A DNA stretch of 64,000 nucleotides from Nostocales cyanobacterium Centralia_MAG_434 (lineage in GTDB: Bacteria; Cyanobacteriota; Cyanobacteriia; Cyanobacteriales; Nostocaceae), in assembly GCA_021324415.1 (NCBI GenBank), contig JAJPJF010000080.1, positions 1-64,000 on the forward strand, read 5' to 3'. Positions 26,674 through 36,180 of this stretch are shown here, one piece after another. The translations under genes were made by a program, and so were the position numbers. Numbering within the stretch: position 1 is the first letter of the stretch; each line of letters opens with the position of its first letter. The notes below the pieces were generated by a model that was given only the letters and a program-made list of their open reading frames with translations, did not search any database and had not been told where the DNA came from.

Positions 26674-27048
26674 ATGTGGATCAACGCAATTGATCATATT
26701 CAGATTACATCGTCTCCTGAAGTGGAGAAAGAAATGTTATTTTTCTATGGCAAAGTTTTAGCACTTACAGAAATTCCCAAGCCAGAACCTCTGCAGGCTA
26801 ATAGAGGAGCATGGTATTTGCTAGGGGATATTCAGCTTCATGTTAGTCTAGAGAAAAACCCTAGTAACGAAACATCCCGACGACACATATGTTTCAAAGT
26901 GCCTAACTTAGCTGATTTTCAGCAACATCTGATGGCTCATGGGGTAGAAATTATTCCCGACCAACAACCGATCCCAGGATACAACCGATTTTATCTTCGT
27001 GACCCAGGCGGAAATCGCATCGAGATCGTAGAGTTAATTCCTAATTGA
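26674..27048 (+). CDS. VOC (glyoxalase-like) protein
   Basis: A 124-residue vicinal-oxygen-chelate protein: first motif INAIDHIQITSS (metal His), GAWYLLGDIQLHVSLEKN, then RRHICFKVPNLADFQQHL and FYLRDPGGNRIEIVEL with the final Glu. The two babb modules fit glyoxalase/bleomycin-resistance family members, which bind a divalent metal through His and Glu. The substrate is unknown. The start ATG at 26674 follows GTG at 26668. It lies only 21 bp after the GNAT stop on the same strand, so the two genes probably shared an operon before the insertion. Confidence 0.88.
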   Translation: MWINAIDHIQITSSPEVEKEMLFFYGKVLALTEIPKPEPLQANRGAWYLLGDIQLHVSLEKNPSNETSRRHICFKVPNLADFQQHLMAHGVEIIPDQQPIPGYNRFYLRDPGGNRIEIVELIPN

Positions 27049-27340
27049 CGCTTGTTTGTTCAAGAGCAGAGCTAACATATGTTACTTCTATATTACAGAT
27101 GTCTTGCGTTTTGACGCTGGCTATGGTTTAATATAGTCTTACCTGAAAATACGATATTCCTATACATTTATAGGGTTTTATGAAATAACTACCCCATTGT
27201 AAAAAAACTGTAATTTTTCCCTATCTGACCAATACAATACTGTGTCTGACAGAACTATCATGCCTTGCTAAGTTACAACAGATAGTTCGTATCGTTTTCT
27301 TTCGAAGAATATATAAGTCACTAAACTGGAATCTGTTTCC

Positions 27341-27985
27341 ATGTCTCAACAACTAGAGAATAAAGGTACTCAAACACTACCTTCTGTCAAAGAACGTGCA
27401 ACCCGCAGACGGAATCAGCGTTCCCATCAAGCAATTCTCAAAGCAACAGCGGAGTTATTAGAAGAAAAAGGTTATGGTGATGTTTGTATTGAGGCGATCG
27501 CTTCTCGCGCTAGAGTTGGCAAGCAAACAATCTACCGCTGGTGGTCTTGTAAAGCAGCAGTGATTATGGAAGCTTTTGCCACCCAAGCTGCACGAGATAA
27601 TTTGTTACCTGACACAGGAAGCGTTGAACAAGACCTATGTCAAATCCTGCAACAAATGTTTACACTATTGACAAAGACGACAACTGGTGTAGCTCTTTGT
27701 GGACTGATTGCAGAAACGCAAATTGATCCAAGTTTAGTTGAGGCGTTCCGCGAGCAATTTATTAAGAGCCGCAGACAAGTCACCCGCACCATTTTAGAGC
27801 GGGGTATTGAACGAGGAGAACTTCGCAAAGGCTTGAATTTGGAATTAGTTATTGATGCAATTTATGGTCCAGTCTGGTATCGAATGTTGTTGAAGCATGC
27901 ACCTTTAGATGATGCGTTTGCTGAAGAGTTAGTGAGTTTTTTGATAGTTGGGATACAAGCAACCGATGTTAAAGCGGGGAGTTAG
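27341..27985 (+). CDS. TetR-family transcriptional regulator
   Basis: The 214-residue protein has a TetR N-terminal helix-turn-helix: RSHQAILKATAELLEEKGYGD, then IEAIASRARVGKQTIYRWW, followed by a ligand domain with the TetR_C-type run EAFREQFIKSRRQVTRTILERGIERGEL. TetR proteins repress genes until a small ligand binds. Neither ligand nor operator can be named. The 292-bp upstream region carries no gene; it is AT-rich and could hold its own operator. The next gene is convergent. Confidence 0.95.
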   Translation: MSQQLENKGTQTLPSVKERATRRRNQRSHQAILKATAELLEEKGYGDVCIEAIASRARVGKQTIYRWWSCKAAVIMEAFATQAARDNLLPDTGSVEQDLCQILQQMFTLLTKTTTGVALCGLIAETQIDPSLVEAFREQFIKSRRQVTRTILERGIERGELRKGLNLELVIDAIYGPVWYRMLLKHAPLDDAFAEELVSFLIVGIQATDVKAGS

Positions 27986-27986
27986 A

Positions 27987-28033
27987 AGGAGCCACTGCGT
28001 TGGGGGGGTTTCCCAACAGTCCCGCAAGTGGCA
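27987..28033. repeat. dispersed repeat, GGAGCCASTGCGTTGGG family
   Basis: GGAGCCACTGCGTTGGG with a following CCCAAC/GTTGGG-type fold, just after the TetR stop. Better copies lie at 31388-31510 (inverted, in tandem) and 61132-61177. It may end the TetR and TerB transcripts. Confidence 0.7.
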
Positions 28034-28063
28034 CGAGGAAATAGCGTTTTTGTCTTTTGGGAA

Positions 28064-28516
28064 TTATTCTTCGTCGTCTTCGCCAAACACTTCGTCGATG
28101 AGTTCTTGTGCTCGCTCATCGGAAATATTTAAGGCTTCTTGAAGCTCAGAGATAAAGTCTTGTTCACTCTCGGGGACCTCACCATCTATTCCTACAACCA
28201 AGATAGCAGTGATGTATGCAGCTTCTCTATAACCTTGATTGGGTAAGGAAGCAATTGCCTGCGCGATTAAATCTGCGGGTTCTTCTTCGTCTAAGTAGCT
28301 TTCCACTTGATCCGTTAACTCTTGGAAGTCCTCATCTGTATAATCTTCGAAGTGGGAAATGCTACCAAGTATTTCACTCAAAGCATATTCTTCTTGTATC
28401 GATATATCTTCGCCATCAGCAGATGCAGCAAACAATCCAATAACTGCGATCGCGGCCTCTGGTTCTAGAGTCACTGAAGACTGACTACGGCTTTTTAACA
28501 ACGCGCTTCTAGACAT
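28064..28516 (-). CDS. TerB-like acidic protein
   Basis: A 150-residue, strongly acidic helical protein with two TerB-type repeats: AIAVIGLFAASADGEDISIQEEYALSEI and AAYITAILVVGIDGEVPESEQDFISEL. TerB-type domains have paired acidic loops thought to bind metal, at the membrane or in stress responses. The end is EEVFGEDDEE-like (residues VFGEDDEE). It is one of three TerB-like proteins in this window (also 20854 and 61306). Its exact function is unknown. Confidence 0.8.
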   Translation of the reverse strand: MSRSALLKSRSQSSVTLEPEAAIAVIGLFAASADGEDISIQEEYALSEILGSISHFEDYTDEDFQELTDQVESYLDEEEPADLIAQAIASLPNQGYREAAYITAILVVGIDGEVPESEQDFISELQEALNISDERAQELIDEVFGEDDEE

Positions 28517-28808
28517 AAATTATCCTTTCAAAGTTCCTGAATGGATTAGAAAGCAATCAACAGAGACTTATAGCGAGCAATGCTATTTGAGCCTCCTAAC
28601 ATTCAGGATTCCCAAAAGGATGAAGGAAAACACACAAGCTGCTGTTTTTTAGCTAGAGTGTTAAATCCTTGATTCAAAGTTAAACTTAATACACCTACAT
28701 ATAATTATTAAAATTTCAGACAAGAAATAAGGACAAACACCTCAAGTATTTTTGCTCCTAAACGAGATAATGTAGATGAATTAAGAAATTGCTCCGCAAA
28801 AACAAGCC

Positions 28809-29585
28809 ATGCAAAATCCCGGCAGATCACAAACAAAAGGGCTTAGGTTAGAGCTTTTTCATGTGCAAACTAACACTTCTTTTGAATTGCCCCCAATTCC
28901 TGTGATTCGCATTGGCAAACCGAAAGATCGCATACTACCAGATATCAATATTGCTAGCTTACCCAATGCTGATTATGTTTCTCGGCTCCATGCAGAAATT
29001 CACGTAGAAGAAGGCAATTACTATATTGTAGATATGGGAAGCTCCAATGGTACGTATCTTAACAACATTAGAATAGAACCAAAAAAGCGCTATCCACTCA
29101 ACCCAGGAGATAAGATAGACCTGGGTTATGGAAGTAGAGTCACATTTCTATTTCTTAATCAACAGCCTGTGGCTCATCAATCAGATACCTTATTAAACAA
29201 TCCACCCACAGTTATTCAAATTGAACTTGTTGCCAATACTCAACAATTTCCTATGAACCGCCTTAGTAAGTTCCTAGGTTTGGCACTCATAGCTGTAGGA
29301 ATTGTGATTTTAGCTGCGAATACTCAGATTGGTATTATGGTACGTCTTCCGGGTATTATCTTGTGTATTGTAGGAGTTGTACTCCCTATGTGGCGTCCTA
29401 CATACCGGAATTTAGGATGGGCTTTACTAGCGACAGGAATTGCAATCATAATTTTTACAGGTCATGCCTTTGCATCAGTTTCTCTTTTGATCATCCTGAT
29501 ATCGTGCGCTTTATTAGTAGCTGGATATCAACTATTTAGTACTGGGAAACTCTGGAATTTGAGTTTGTGGTCAAGAGATTGGTAA
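28809..29585 (+). CDS. FHA-domain membrane protein
   Basis: A 258-residue protein with an N-terminal FHA domain (about 15-120): PVIRIGKP, YVSRLHAEIHVE and GSSNGTYLNN are the phosphothreonine-binding signatures. After a linker come four hydrophobic segments (about 150-245: FLGLALIAVGIVILAA; GIILCIVGVVLP; LLATGIAIIIF; LLIILISCALLVAGY), which anchor it in a membrane with FHA in the cytosol. FHA modules read Thr phosphorylation, so a Ser/Thr kinase partner is expected elsewhere. It ends 85 bp before gatB; cotranscription is possible. Confidence 0.88.
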   Translation: MQNPGRSQTKGLRLELFHVQTNTSFELPPIPVIRIGKPKDRILPDINIASLPNADYVSRLHAEIHVEEGNYYIVDMGSSNGTYLNNIRIEPKKRYPLNPGDKIDLGYGSRVTFLFLNQQPVAHQSDTLLNNPPTVIQIELVANTQQFPMNRLSKFLGLALIAVGIVILAANTQIGIMVRLPGIILCIVGVVLPMWRPTYRNLGWALLATGIAIIIFTGHAFASVSLLIILISCALLVAGYQLFSTGKLWNLSLWSRDW

Positions 29586-29670
29586 GCTTTCTGCTTCGAT
29601 TTCTGTAAAAGCTTGGTTTAACTCACTAAAATACTAGAGTGAATGAGGATTAGCCACAATTTGCGATTTT

Positions 29671-31146
29671 ATGACTTCTTCTGCTTTAGTAAAAACTGAG
29701 TACGAGGCAATTATTGGTTTAGAAACCCATTGTCAGCTTAGTACCGACACCAAAATTTTCTCCAGTAGCTCTACCGCATTTGGTGCTGACCCCAATACTA
29801 ACATCGATCCGGTATGCATGGGTTTGCCTGGGGTTTTGCCCGTTCTCAACGAGAAGGTACTAGAGTACGCTGTCAAAGCGGGTTTAGCGTTGAATTGCCA
29901 AATAGCTAAATATAGTAAATTTGACCGTAAGCAGTATTTTTATCCGGACTTACCCAAAAACTACCAAATTTCTCAATATGATCTACCGATCGCAGAACAT
30001 GGGTGGTTAGAAATTGAACTCGTCGATGCCAATGGCAATCCGCAGCGGAAAAAGATTGGCATCACTCGCTTGCATATGGAAGAAGATGCCGGCAAATTAG
30101 TACATGCTGGTAGCGATCGCCTTTCGGGTTCCACTTACTCTCTAGTAGACTACAACAGAGCAGGTGTGCCATTGGTGGAAATTGTCTCAGAACCTGATCT
30201 ACGTTCTGGACAAGAAGCTGCTGAATATGCTCAAGAATTGCGCCGAATTTTACGCTACCTTGGCGTTAGCGATGGCAATATGCAAGAAGGTTCTCTACGT
30301 TGCGATGTCAATATCTCTGTACGTCCTGTAGGACAAGAGAAGTTTGGCACAAAAGTAGAAATCAAAAATATGAACTCGTTCAATGCTATCCAAAGAGCAA
30401 TTGAATATGAAATTGAACGGCAAATTGCAGCCATAGAAGCTGGAGAACGCATTATACAGGAAACTCGTCTGTGGGAAGAAGGTAGTCAACGCACAATCAG
30501 TATGCGGGTTAAAGAAGGTTCCAGCGATTACCGCTACTTTCCCGAACCAGATTTAGCACCAATTGAGGTGAATGAGGCTCAATTAACACAATGGCGTAAT
30601 GAATTGCCAGAACTACCAGCACAAAAACGCTATCGTTATGAAGATGATCTAGGGCTTTCTGCCTATGATGCGAGAGTCTTGACAGAAGAGTATGCAGTTG
30701 CTCAATATTTTGAAGCAGCGATCTCCAGTGGAGCCAATCCCAAACAAGCTGCTAACTGGATTACCCAAGATATTGCCGCTTACCTCAACAAGCAAAAACT
30801 CAGCATCACCGAAATTGCCCTGACACCAACCAATCTAGCCAAGACGATCACTCTAATTGAAAAGGGTACTATCAGCAATAAACAAGCTAAAGACAAGTTA
30901 TCAGACTTATTGACTGGTCGTTCTCCTGACGAAGTTTTTAAAGGTGAAGAGAAAATCTCTGATGCTAGCGTCCTGGAACCCATCATTGATCAGATCATAG
31001 CTGCAAATCCCAAAGAACTTGAAAAGTATAAGAGTGGCAAAACCAACCTTAAGGGCTTTTTCGTTGGTCAAGTGCTTAAACAAACTGGAGGACGTGCTGA
31101 TCCTAAATTGACCAATGAATTGGTTGACAAAAAACTAAACGCCTAG
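29671..31146 (+). CDS. gatB: Asp-tRNA(Asn)/Glu-tRNA(Gln) amidotransferase subunit B
   Basis: The 491-residue product matches GatB at full length: YEAIIGLETHCQLSTDTKIFSS, GVLPVLNEKVLEYAVK, FDRKQYFYPDLPKNYQISQYD, LHMEEDAGK, DYNRAGVPLVEIVSEPD, then the C-terminal helical YqeY-like domain (KLTNELVDKKL end). GatB with GatA and GatC converts misacylated Glu-tRNA(Gln) to Gln-tRNA(Gln), as most cyanobacteria lack GlnRS. The partner genes are not in this window, which is usual in cyanobacteria. Confidence 0.97.
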   Translation: MTSSALVKTEYEAIIGLETHCQLSTDTKIFSSSSTAFGADPNTNIDPVCMGLPGVLPVLNEKVLEYAVKAGLALNCQIAKYSKFDRKQYFYPDLPKNYQISQYDLPIAEHGWLEIELVDANGNPQRKKIGITRLHMEEDAGKLVHAGSDRLSGSTYSLVDYNRAGVPLVEIVSEPDLRSGQEAAEYAQELRRILRYLGVSDGNMQEGSLRCDVNISVRPVGQEKFGTKVEIKNMNSFNAIQRAIEYEIERQIAAIEAGERIIQETRLWEEGSQRTISMRVKEGSSDYRYFPEPDLAPIEVNEAQLTQWRNELPELPAQKRYRYEDDLGLSAYDARVLTEEYAVAQYFEAAISSGANPKQAANWITQDIAAYLNKQKLSITEIALTPTNLAKTITLIEKGTISNKQAKDKLSDLLTGRSPDEVFKGEEKISDASVLEPIIDQIIAANPKELEKYKSGKTNLKGFFVGQVLKQTGGRADPKLTNELVDKKLNA

Positions 31147-31223
31147 CTTTTAGTCTGTCATCATCACAACGAAAGGTTTTTCAGGATATTTCTTCACAGT
31201 ATCTTTAGCAAAAAACCACAAAT

Positions 31224-31319
31224 GAGGGGTCATACCCCCCAGTGTAAAAATGATATACTCACGTACGTAGATGCACCCTGATGATCTGGAGAGCTGCCCA
31301 AGTAGCTCTCCTTTTTTTT
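31224..31319 (+). ncRNA. candidate small RNA, copy 1 (promoter-RNA-terminator unit)
   Basis: A compact unit: upstream inverted repeat GAGGGGT-cata-CCCCC (31224-31239), -10 box TATACT (31254-31259), transcribed part from about 31266 with the 35-base text starting agatgcaccc (31269), and an intrinsic terminator, GGAGAGCT (31288-31295) paired with AGCTCTCC (31304-31311) and eight T. Predicted RNA is about 54 nt. A second unit with the same spacing is at 31889. No ORF fits. Confidence 0.65.
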
Positions 31320-31387
31320 GTATTTGTCTCCCCTGTCCTGGGAAGTTAGGAGTTGGGCATGGGGCATAGCATAGAGTGCCCCCTTGT

Positions 31388-31531
31388 CCACGCCAGTTGC
31401 TTCAAGTCGGCGAAGCCGCCCAACGCACTGGCTCCCCTTGTCCTCCTTGCCCCCCTTGTCCACGCCAGTTGCTTCAAGTCGGCGAAGCCGCCCAACGCAC
31501 TGGCTCCCCTTGTCCCCCTTGCCGCCCTTCC
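31388..31531. repeat. 72-bp direct repeat, two copies
   Basis: Two almost identical 72-bp units (first base of each CCACGCC at 31388 and 31460) contain the reverse of the GGAGCCAGTGCGTTGGGCGGC repeat (here GCCGCCCAACGCACTGGC) and cttgtcctcc-like minisatellite text. Small ORFs read from this DNA in several frames are artefacts of the repeat. Confidence 0.9.
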
Positions 31532-31888
31532 CTCTTGTTTTGTTTCAAAAGTTATTGTCAAAAACTGACTCGGGGCTATTTGTTTTGATTTTTGTAACAA
31601 AAGTGGGGATAACTTGGTATAATTGTTCATCTATCAAAAGATATTGATAGCTGTAAATTTAATCTGGCGAAAGTTTAAAAATGTCAGAAAATCACGCACT
31701 CTACTTTGTAGAGACAGTGTGGTTTTCTTAGAAGTAGGATTGCACCCAGAACACGGACATGCTCTCTCTAGTTCAACCCTTATTTATGAATCCTAGCTGG
31801 CTCGAGTATTCATTAAAGTCAGTACGAAATTTTTTGTTGAGTATTAATGCTGAGAGATCTTAATACTTTTTTACAAAAAAAGTGGGTT

Positions 31889-31982
31889 GAGGGGTCTCAC
31901 CCCTCAGTCTTAAGGTGCTATACTCTGATATGAAGATGCACCCTGATGATCTGGAGAGCTGCCCAAGTGGCTCTCTTTTTTC
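31889..31982 (+). ncRNA. candidate small RNA, copy 2
   Basis: The same layout as copy 1: inverted repeat TGAGGGGT-CTC-ACCCCTCA (31888-31906, perfect 8-bp stem), TATACT at 31919-31924, identical 35-base RNA text from 31934 and a terminator, GAGAGCT (31954-31960) with GGCTCTC (31969-31975) and T-run. The one change in the terminator stem keeps pairing through G-U. Distances from GAGGGGT to TATACT (30) and from TATACT to the RNA text (9 between) equal copy 1. Confidence 0.65.
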
Positions 31983-32142
31983 TTTTTTAGCTGTTAGTGA
32001 ATAGCCGTTGGTTAAGACACACCACTTCTGTACCTTGAGTGTTTCCGAACACTATTAACAACTAACAACTAACAACTGAATAACAGACAAAAGCTTGATA
32101 TAATCGCTCCTCAAGCAGCGAATAGTTGTGAGGGAGAAGTTC

Positions 32143-33432
32143 ATGACAGACTGGCAGGAAATTACTGGTGGTGTCACAGCACCAAGAGGATATCGGGCGG
32201 CAGGCATTGCCGCTGGGCTGAAACCTTCGGGATTACCGGATTTAGCTCTGATAATATCAGACGTAGATGCGATCGCCGCAGGAGTATTTACCACCAGTCA
32301 AGTGAGAGCAGCCTGTGTGGATTATTGCCGTCAGCAGCTGCTCTCCAAACAGACTGCTCGTGCAATATTGTGCAATGCTGGACAAGCAAATGCTGCTACA
32401 GGCACTCAAGGCTGGATAGATGCGTTAGAAAGTGCATTGTTGTTGGGACAAGTACTCAATATCCCTTCAGAATCTGTCCTATTGGCTTCCACTGGTGTCA
32501 TTGGGCAAAGAATTCGGATGGACGCACTGAAAGCTGGAGTCCCTCAACTAGTAGCAGCACTCTCAGAAACAGGATCAGATGCAGCAGCTAGCGCAATTAT
32601 CACTACAGACTTGGTCACAAAATCTATTGCACTTGAGACAACTATAGGCGATCGCCCAGTCAGAATTGGTGGAATTGCTAAAGGTTCTGGGATGATTCAT
32701 CCCAATATGGCAACGATGTTAGCATTTGTAACTTGCGATGCAGCAGTATCACCTGTTCTATGGCAGCAAATGTTAAGTCGGGCAGCCGATAGAAGCTTCA
32801 ACTCCATCACTGTTGATGGCGACACGAGTACAAATGACAGTTTGATCGCCCTTGCTAATGGACAATCTCGTACCCCAGCAATTACGGATATGGGGATAGA
32901 AGCAGAAAAATTAGAGGCAATGTTAACAGCAGTTTGCCAGCATTTAGCAAAAGCGATCGCCCGTGATGGTGAAGGTGCAACTTGTTTGATTGAAGTCCAA
33001 GTGACTGGTGCACCTGATGAACTGACAGCACGTCAAGTTGCCAAAACTATAGTTGGTTCTTCTTTAGTCAAGTCTGCTATCTTTGGACGTGATCCCAATT
33101 GGGGACGTATCGCCGCAGCTGCAGGACGTGCAGGAGTGCCTTTTGAACAAGAAAACCTCAAAATTCAGTTAGGGAATTTTTTGCTCCTAGAAAATGGTCA
33201 ACCATTACCATTTGATCGTGCAGCAGCGAGTGCATATTTAAAGCAGGCTGCAGCAGATGCTTCTTTGCCAAAGAATGATTTGTCCGTAGATCGCCGCTTG
33301 CTTAGAACCCAAAGGGTAGATAATCCAGTGATTATTGCTGTCAGCATTGGCAATGGTCCAGGTTCAGGCAAAGCTTGGGGTTGTGATTTGAGTTATGACT
33401 ACGTGAAGATTAACGCGGAGTATACGACGTGA
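32143..33432 (+). CDS. argJ: ArgJ bifunctional ornithine acetyltransferase/N-acetylglutamate synthase
   Basis: The 429-residue product matches ArgJ: ITGGVTAPRGYRAAGIAAGLK, CNAGQANAATG, SVLLASTGVIGQ, and the self-cleavage region GSGMIHPNMATMLAFVTCD, where the precursor splits before the Thr of MAT and that Thr becomes the nucleophile. The end SIGNGPGSGKAWGCDLSYDYVKINAEYTT is typical. ArgJ recycles acetyl groups in arginine synthesis. The frame opens at 32128 with GTG, but ATG at 32143, with GGGAGAAG just upstream, gives the family N-terminus. Confidence 0.97.
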   Translation: MTDWQEITGGVTAPRGYRAAGIAAGLKPSGLPDLALIISDVDAIAAGVFTTSQVRAACVDYCRQQLLSKQTARAILCNAGQANAATGTQGWIDALESALLLGQVLNIPSESVLLASTGVIGQRIRMDALKAGVPQLVAALSETGSDAAASAIITTDLVTKSIALETTIGDRPVRIGGIAKGSGMIHPNMATMLAFVTCDAAVSPVLWQQMLSRAADRSFNSITVDGDTSTNDSLIALANGQSRTPAITDMGIEAEKLEAMLTAVCQHLAKAIARDGEGATCLIEVQVTGAPDELTARQVAKTIVGSSLVKSAIFGRDPNWGRIAAAAGRAGVPFEQENLKIQLGNFLLLENGQPLPFDRAAASAYLKQAAADASLPKNDLSVDRRLLRTQRVDNPVIIAVSIGNGPGSGKAWGCDLSYDYVKINAEYTT

Positions 33433-33888
33433 GAATGGTTTAGGGGGCAGAGGAGGACAAGGGGCAGGGGAGGACAAGGAGGACAAGGGGACAAGGGGAC
33501 AAGGAGGACAAGGGGGAGACAAGGAGGACAAGGAGGACAAGGAGGACAAGGAGACAAGGAGGACAAGGAGGACAAGGGAGAGGATTAGTATCTAGAATTT
33601 TAGTGAGATGGTATTAGGAGTTAGGAGTAGGGGCGCAATGCCTTGTACCCATAAGGATAGGAGTTAGAAGTTAGGGCATGGGACATAGGGCTTATAGAGT
33701 ATTCCCCTTGTCCCCTTGTCCCCTTGTCTCCCTTGTCCCCTTGTCCCCCCTGCTCCTAGTGCTCCTCTGCCCCAGTTTATTCTCAACGACCTACTTGCGT
33801 GTCAATGATTCTGTCTCAGGGGAGAGCCAAAAAATCTCTATAAGATTACACTAATGACAGTTGACTAACCAAACCTCAAGTAAGTCAT
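33433..33888. repeat. minisatellite region with opposite-strand repeats
   Basis: Between argJ and the molybdoenzyme gene are ggacaagga-type units (33437-33583), a spacer with GTTAGGAGTTAGGAGT heptamers, then ccccttgtcccc units (33707-33770). The two arrays are complementary in sense, so they could pair into a long imperfect hairpin. No gene is seen; the promoter of the next gene probably lies in 33780-33888. Confidence 0.85.
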
Positions 33889-36159
33889 ATGGACACAAAC
33901 AAACAGCAAAATGTCCAACCCATCCCACCGTTTAATGAGAAAAATGAAGAAACACCGGATATGGGAGGTGGCTTATCTGTAGTCGAGTATTGGGCAGAAC
34001 ATACCCTATCTACAGAAGGACCTAAACTGTGGCAGACGTTGTTACATAAAAGTGCCTGTTTATCGTGTTCTTGGGGGACTGGTGGACAGAAAGGTGGCTT
34101 CACGAACGAAACTGGAGAAAAACTCCAGCGGTGCATGAAGAGTGTGGAGGCGATTTCTGCTGAAATTAAACCACCTATTCCTAATAATTTCTTTGGACAG
34201 TACAGCATTGAAAACTTACAGCAGCTCACATCGCTGGAAGCAGACAGGCTAGGACGGCTGAGTTTTCCTGTGATTCTGAGGGAGGGTAAGTCCTACTATG
34301 AGCGGATTTCCTGGGATGAAATTTATGAAATTGCTGAAGCAGCTTTCCGCAAATTACCGGAACGCGTGGCTTCTTACAGTTCTGGGCGTTCTTCTAATGA
34401 AGCAGCTTTTCTGCTGCAATTGATGATGCGAACGTTAGGTTCTAACAACCTAGCAGATTGTTCTGATCTTTGCCATGCTCCCTCGACGGTTGGGCTGAAT
34501 CAGATGTTTGGCACTCGCACCTCGATGGTGAGTTTAGAAAACTTAAAGAACGCCGACTGTGTGGTGTTGGCAGGTAGCAATTGTGCTTACAACCATCCCC
34601 GGTTAATGAACGAGTTGATCAAATTGCGCGATCGCGGTGGTAAGGTTATTGTCATCAACCCCATGATGGAAATTGGGTTGGTCAAATTTGGCTCACCAGC
34701 ATTCCCTCTCAAGTCTCTATTGACTGGCTCAGAAATTTCTTCACTGTACTTACAACCCATTCCTGGCAGTGATACAGCACTGTTTATTGGGATTCAAAAG
34801 TCCTTGATTGAACAGGGTTTGATTCAAAAAGAATATCTGCAAGCTCATACCGAGGGTTGGGAAGCAGTGGTTGAAAATGCACGAGAACTATCTTGGGAAA
34901 CCATCACTAACACATGTGGAGTTTCTCAAGCAGAAATTGAAGCAGCAGCAACGCTCATCGGTAGATCTCAACGGGTTGTGTTTGCTTGGGCAATGGGAAT
35001 TACTCAGCAGGCAAACGGTGTAGATAACGTCTATAGTATTGCCAATACAGCACTGATGACGGGCAATGTGGGAAAAGAAGGCTCAGGCGTGATGCCTGTT
35101 CGCGGTCATTCCAATGTGCAAGGTTTTGGTTCCATGGGCGTGACAGTAAAGCTGAGAAAAGAGATTCAAGAGGCTTTAGAAAAACTATTGGGACGTTCTC
35201 TCAGTCGCGTTCAGGGCTATGACACTCGCTGTTTGATTGAAGCAGCACAAGCAGGTAAAGTAGATACGCTGATCTGTCTGGGAGGTAACTTGTATGCAGC
35301 TAATCCTGACTCCACACAGGCAAAACGTGCTTTAGGTAATATTGAAACCATCATCTATCTGGCAACAAAACCTAATTTAGGACACTTTCATGGCTTGGCA
35401 AGTAAAAATACTATTATTATTCCGGTGCTAAGTCGGTTTGAAAATCCCCATAAAACAACTGTGGAGTCGGGGAATAACTTTGTACGCCTTAATGATGAGG
35501 GTCAAACCCTTCTCAAGAGTGCTGACCTAATTTCTGAAGTGGAGTTTTTAACCGAACTGGCTCATCTTATTCATGGTGATTATCCAGTGAACTGGCGCCA
35601 ACTCCAAGATACTCGCTATATCCGACAATTAATTTCTCAAACGATTCCTGGATTTGAGAAGATGGCGACTATCGACGATACAAAAGAAGAATTCACAATC
35701 AGTGGACGCATTTTCACAGAACCAAGATTCCCAACCCCCACAGGGAAAGCCACAATGTTTGTCACGCCTCTACCTCAGTTGACGTTGCCACAACCTAAAG
35801 ATTTTGGTCTCCCTGATTCAACACAGGGTGTGGTAGTAGCGCTGATGACGGGACGTAGTTATTCACAGCATAATACGGTCGTTTATAAAATTGGCGATCG
35901 CTACAGGGGTATGCCTCACCGAAATTGCATATTGATGAATCGTGTTGATGCAGAAAAGGCAAATTTGCAAGAACATCAACATGTTACAGTCCAGGGGAAT
36001 GCAGGCAAAATGGAAAACGTTGAGGTTATCTATGGTGCCGTTCGCCAGGGGGCTGCTGTGATGTTTTATCCGGAAGTCAATACGATCTTTAATCCACTTA
36101 TTGAGAAGCGATCAGGCACTCCTGCATATAAGCGTGTGCCTGTTTGTGTTTATACATAA
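33889..36159 (+). CDS. FdhF/YdeP-type molybdopterin oxidoreductase
   Basis: A 756-residue bis-MGD enzyme of the formate-dehydrogenase-alpha-like (FdhF/YdeP) type. An N-terminal cysteine group (C57-x2-C60, then C82) may hold a partial Fe-S site. DLCHAPSTVGL places C195 at the position of the selenocysteine/Mo ligand in FdhH. It also has the GGKVIVINPMME, VRGHSNVQGFGSMGV and late MTGRSYSQHNT/PEVNTIFNP segments that bind the pterins. No signal peptide, so cytosolic. The reaction and electron partner are unknown; YdeP-type enzymes have been tied to acid or stress tolerance. The aldo/keto reductase follows after 21 bp. Confidence 0.85.
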   Translation: MDTNKQQNVQPIPPFNEKNEETPDMGGGLSVVEYWAEHTLSTEGPKLWQTLLHKSACLSCSWGTGGQKGGFTNETGEKLQRCMKSVEAISAEIKPPIPNNFFGQYSIENLQQLTSLEADRLGRLSFPVILREGKSYYERISWDEIYEIAEAAFRKLPERVASYSSGRSSNEAAFLLQLMMRTLGSNNLADCSDLCHAPSTVGLNQMFGTRTSMVSLENLKNADCVVLAGSNCAYNHPRLMNELIKLRDRGGKVIVINPMMEIGLVKFGSPAFPLKSLLTGSEISSLYLQPIPGSDTALFIGIQKSLIEQGLIQKEYLQAHTEGWEAVVENARELSWETITNTCGVSQAEIEAAATLIGRSQRVVFAWAMGITQQANGVDNVYSIANTALMTGNVGKEGSGVMPVRGHSNVQGFGSMGVTVKLRKEIQEALEKLLGRSLSRVQGYDTRCLIEAAQAGKVDTLICLGGNLYAANPDSTQAKRALGNIETIIYLATKPNLGHFHGLASKNTIIIPVLSRFENPHKTTVESGNNFVRLNDEGQTLLKSADLISEVEFLTELAHLIHGDYPVNWRQLQDTRYIRQLISQTIPGFEKMATIDDTKEEFTISGRIFTEPRFPTPTGKATMFVTPLPQLTLPQPKDFGLPDSTQGVVVALMTGRSYSQHNTVVYKIGDRYRGMPHRNCILMNRVDAEKANLQEHQHVTVQGNAGKMENVEVIYGAVRQGAAVMFYPEVNTIFNPLIEKRSGTPAYKRVPVCVYT

Positions 36160-36180
36160 GTTCAATTAAGAGTAAAAGAT

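Noticed and set aside
31388-31531. CRISPR array
   Set aside because: Two long adjacent direct repeats without regular spacers, and no cas genes in the window.
31230-31647. Several ORFs of 70-94 codons on both strands
   Set aside because: They read the 72-bp direct repeat in different frames, giving the same peptide twice. Low-complexity repeat DNA, not genes.
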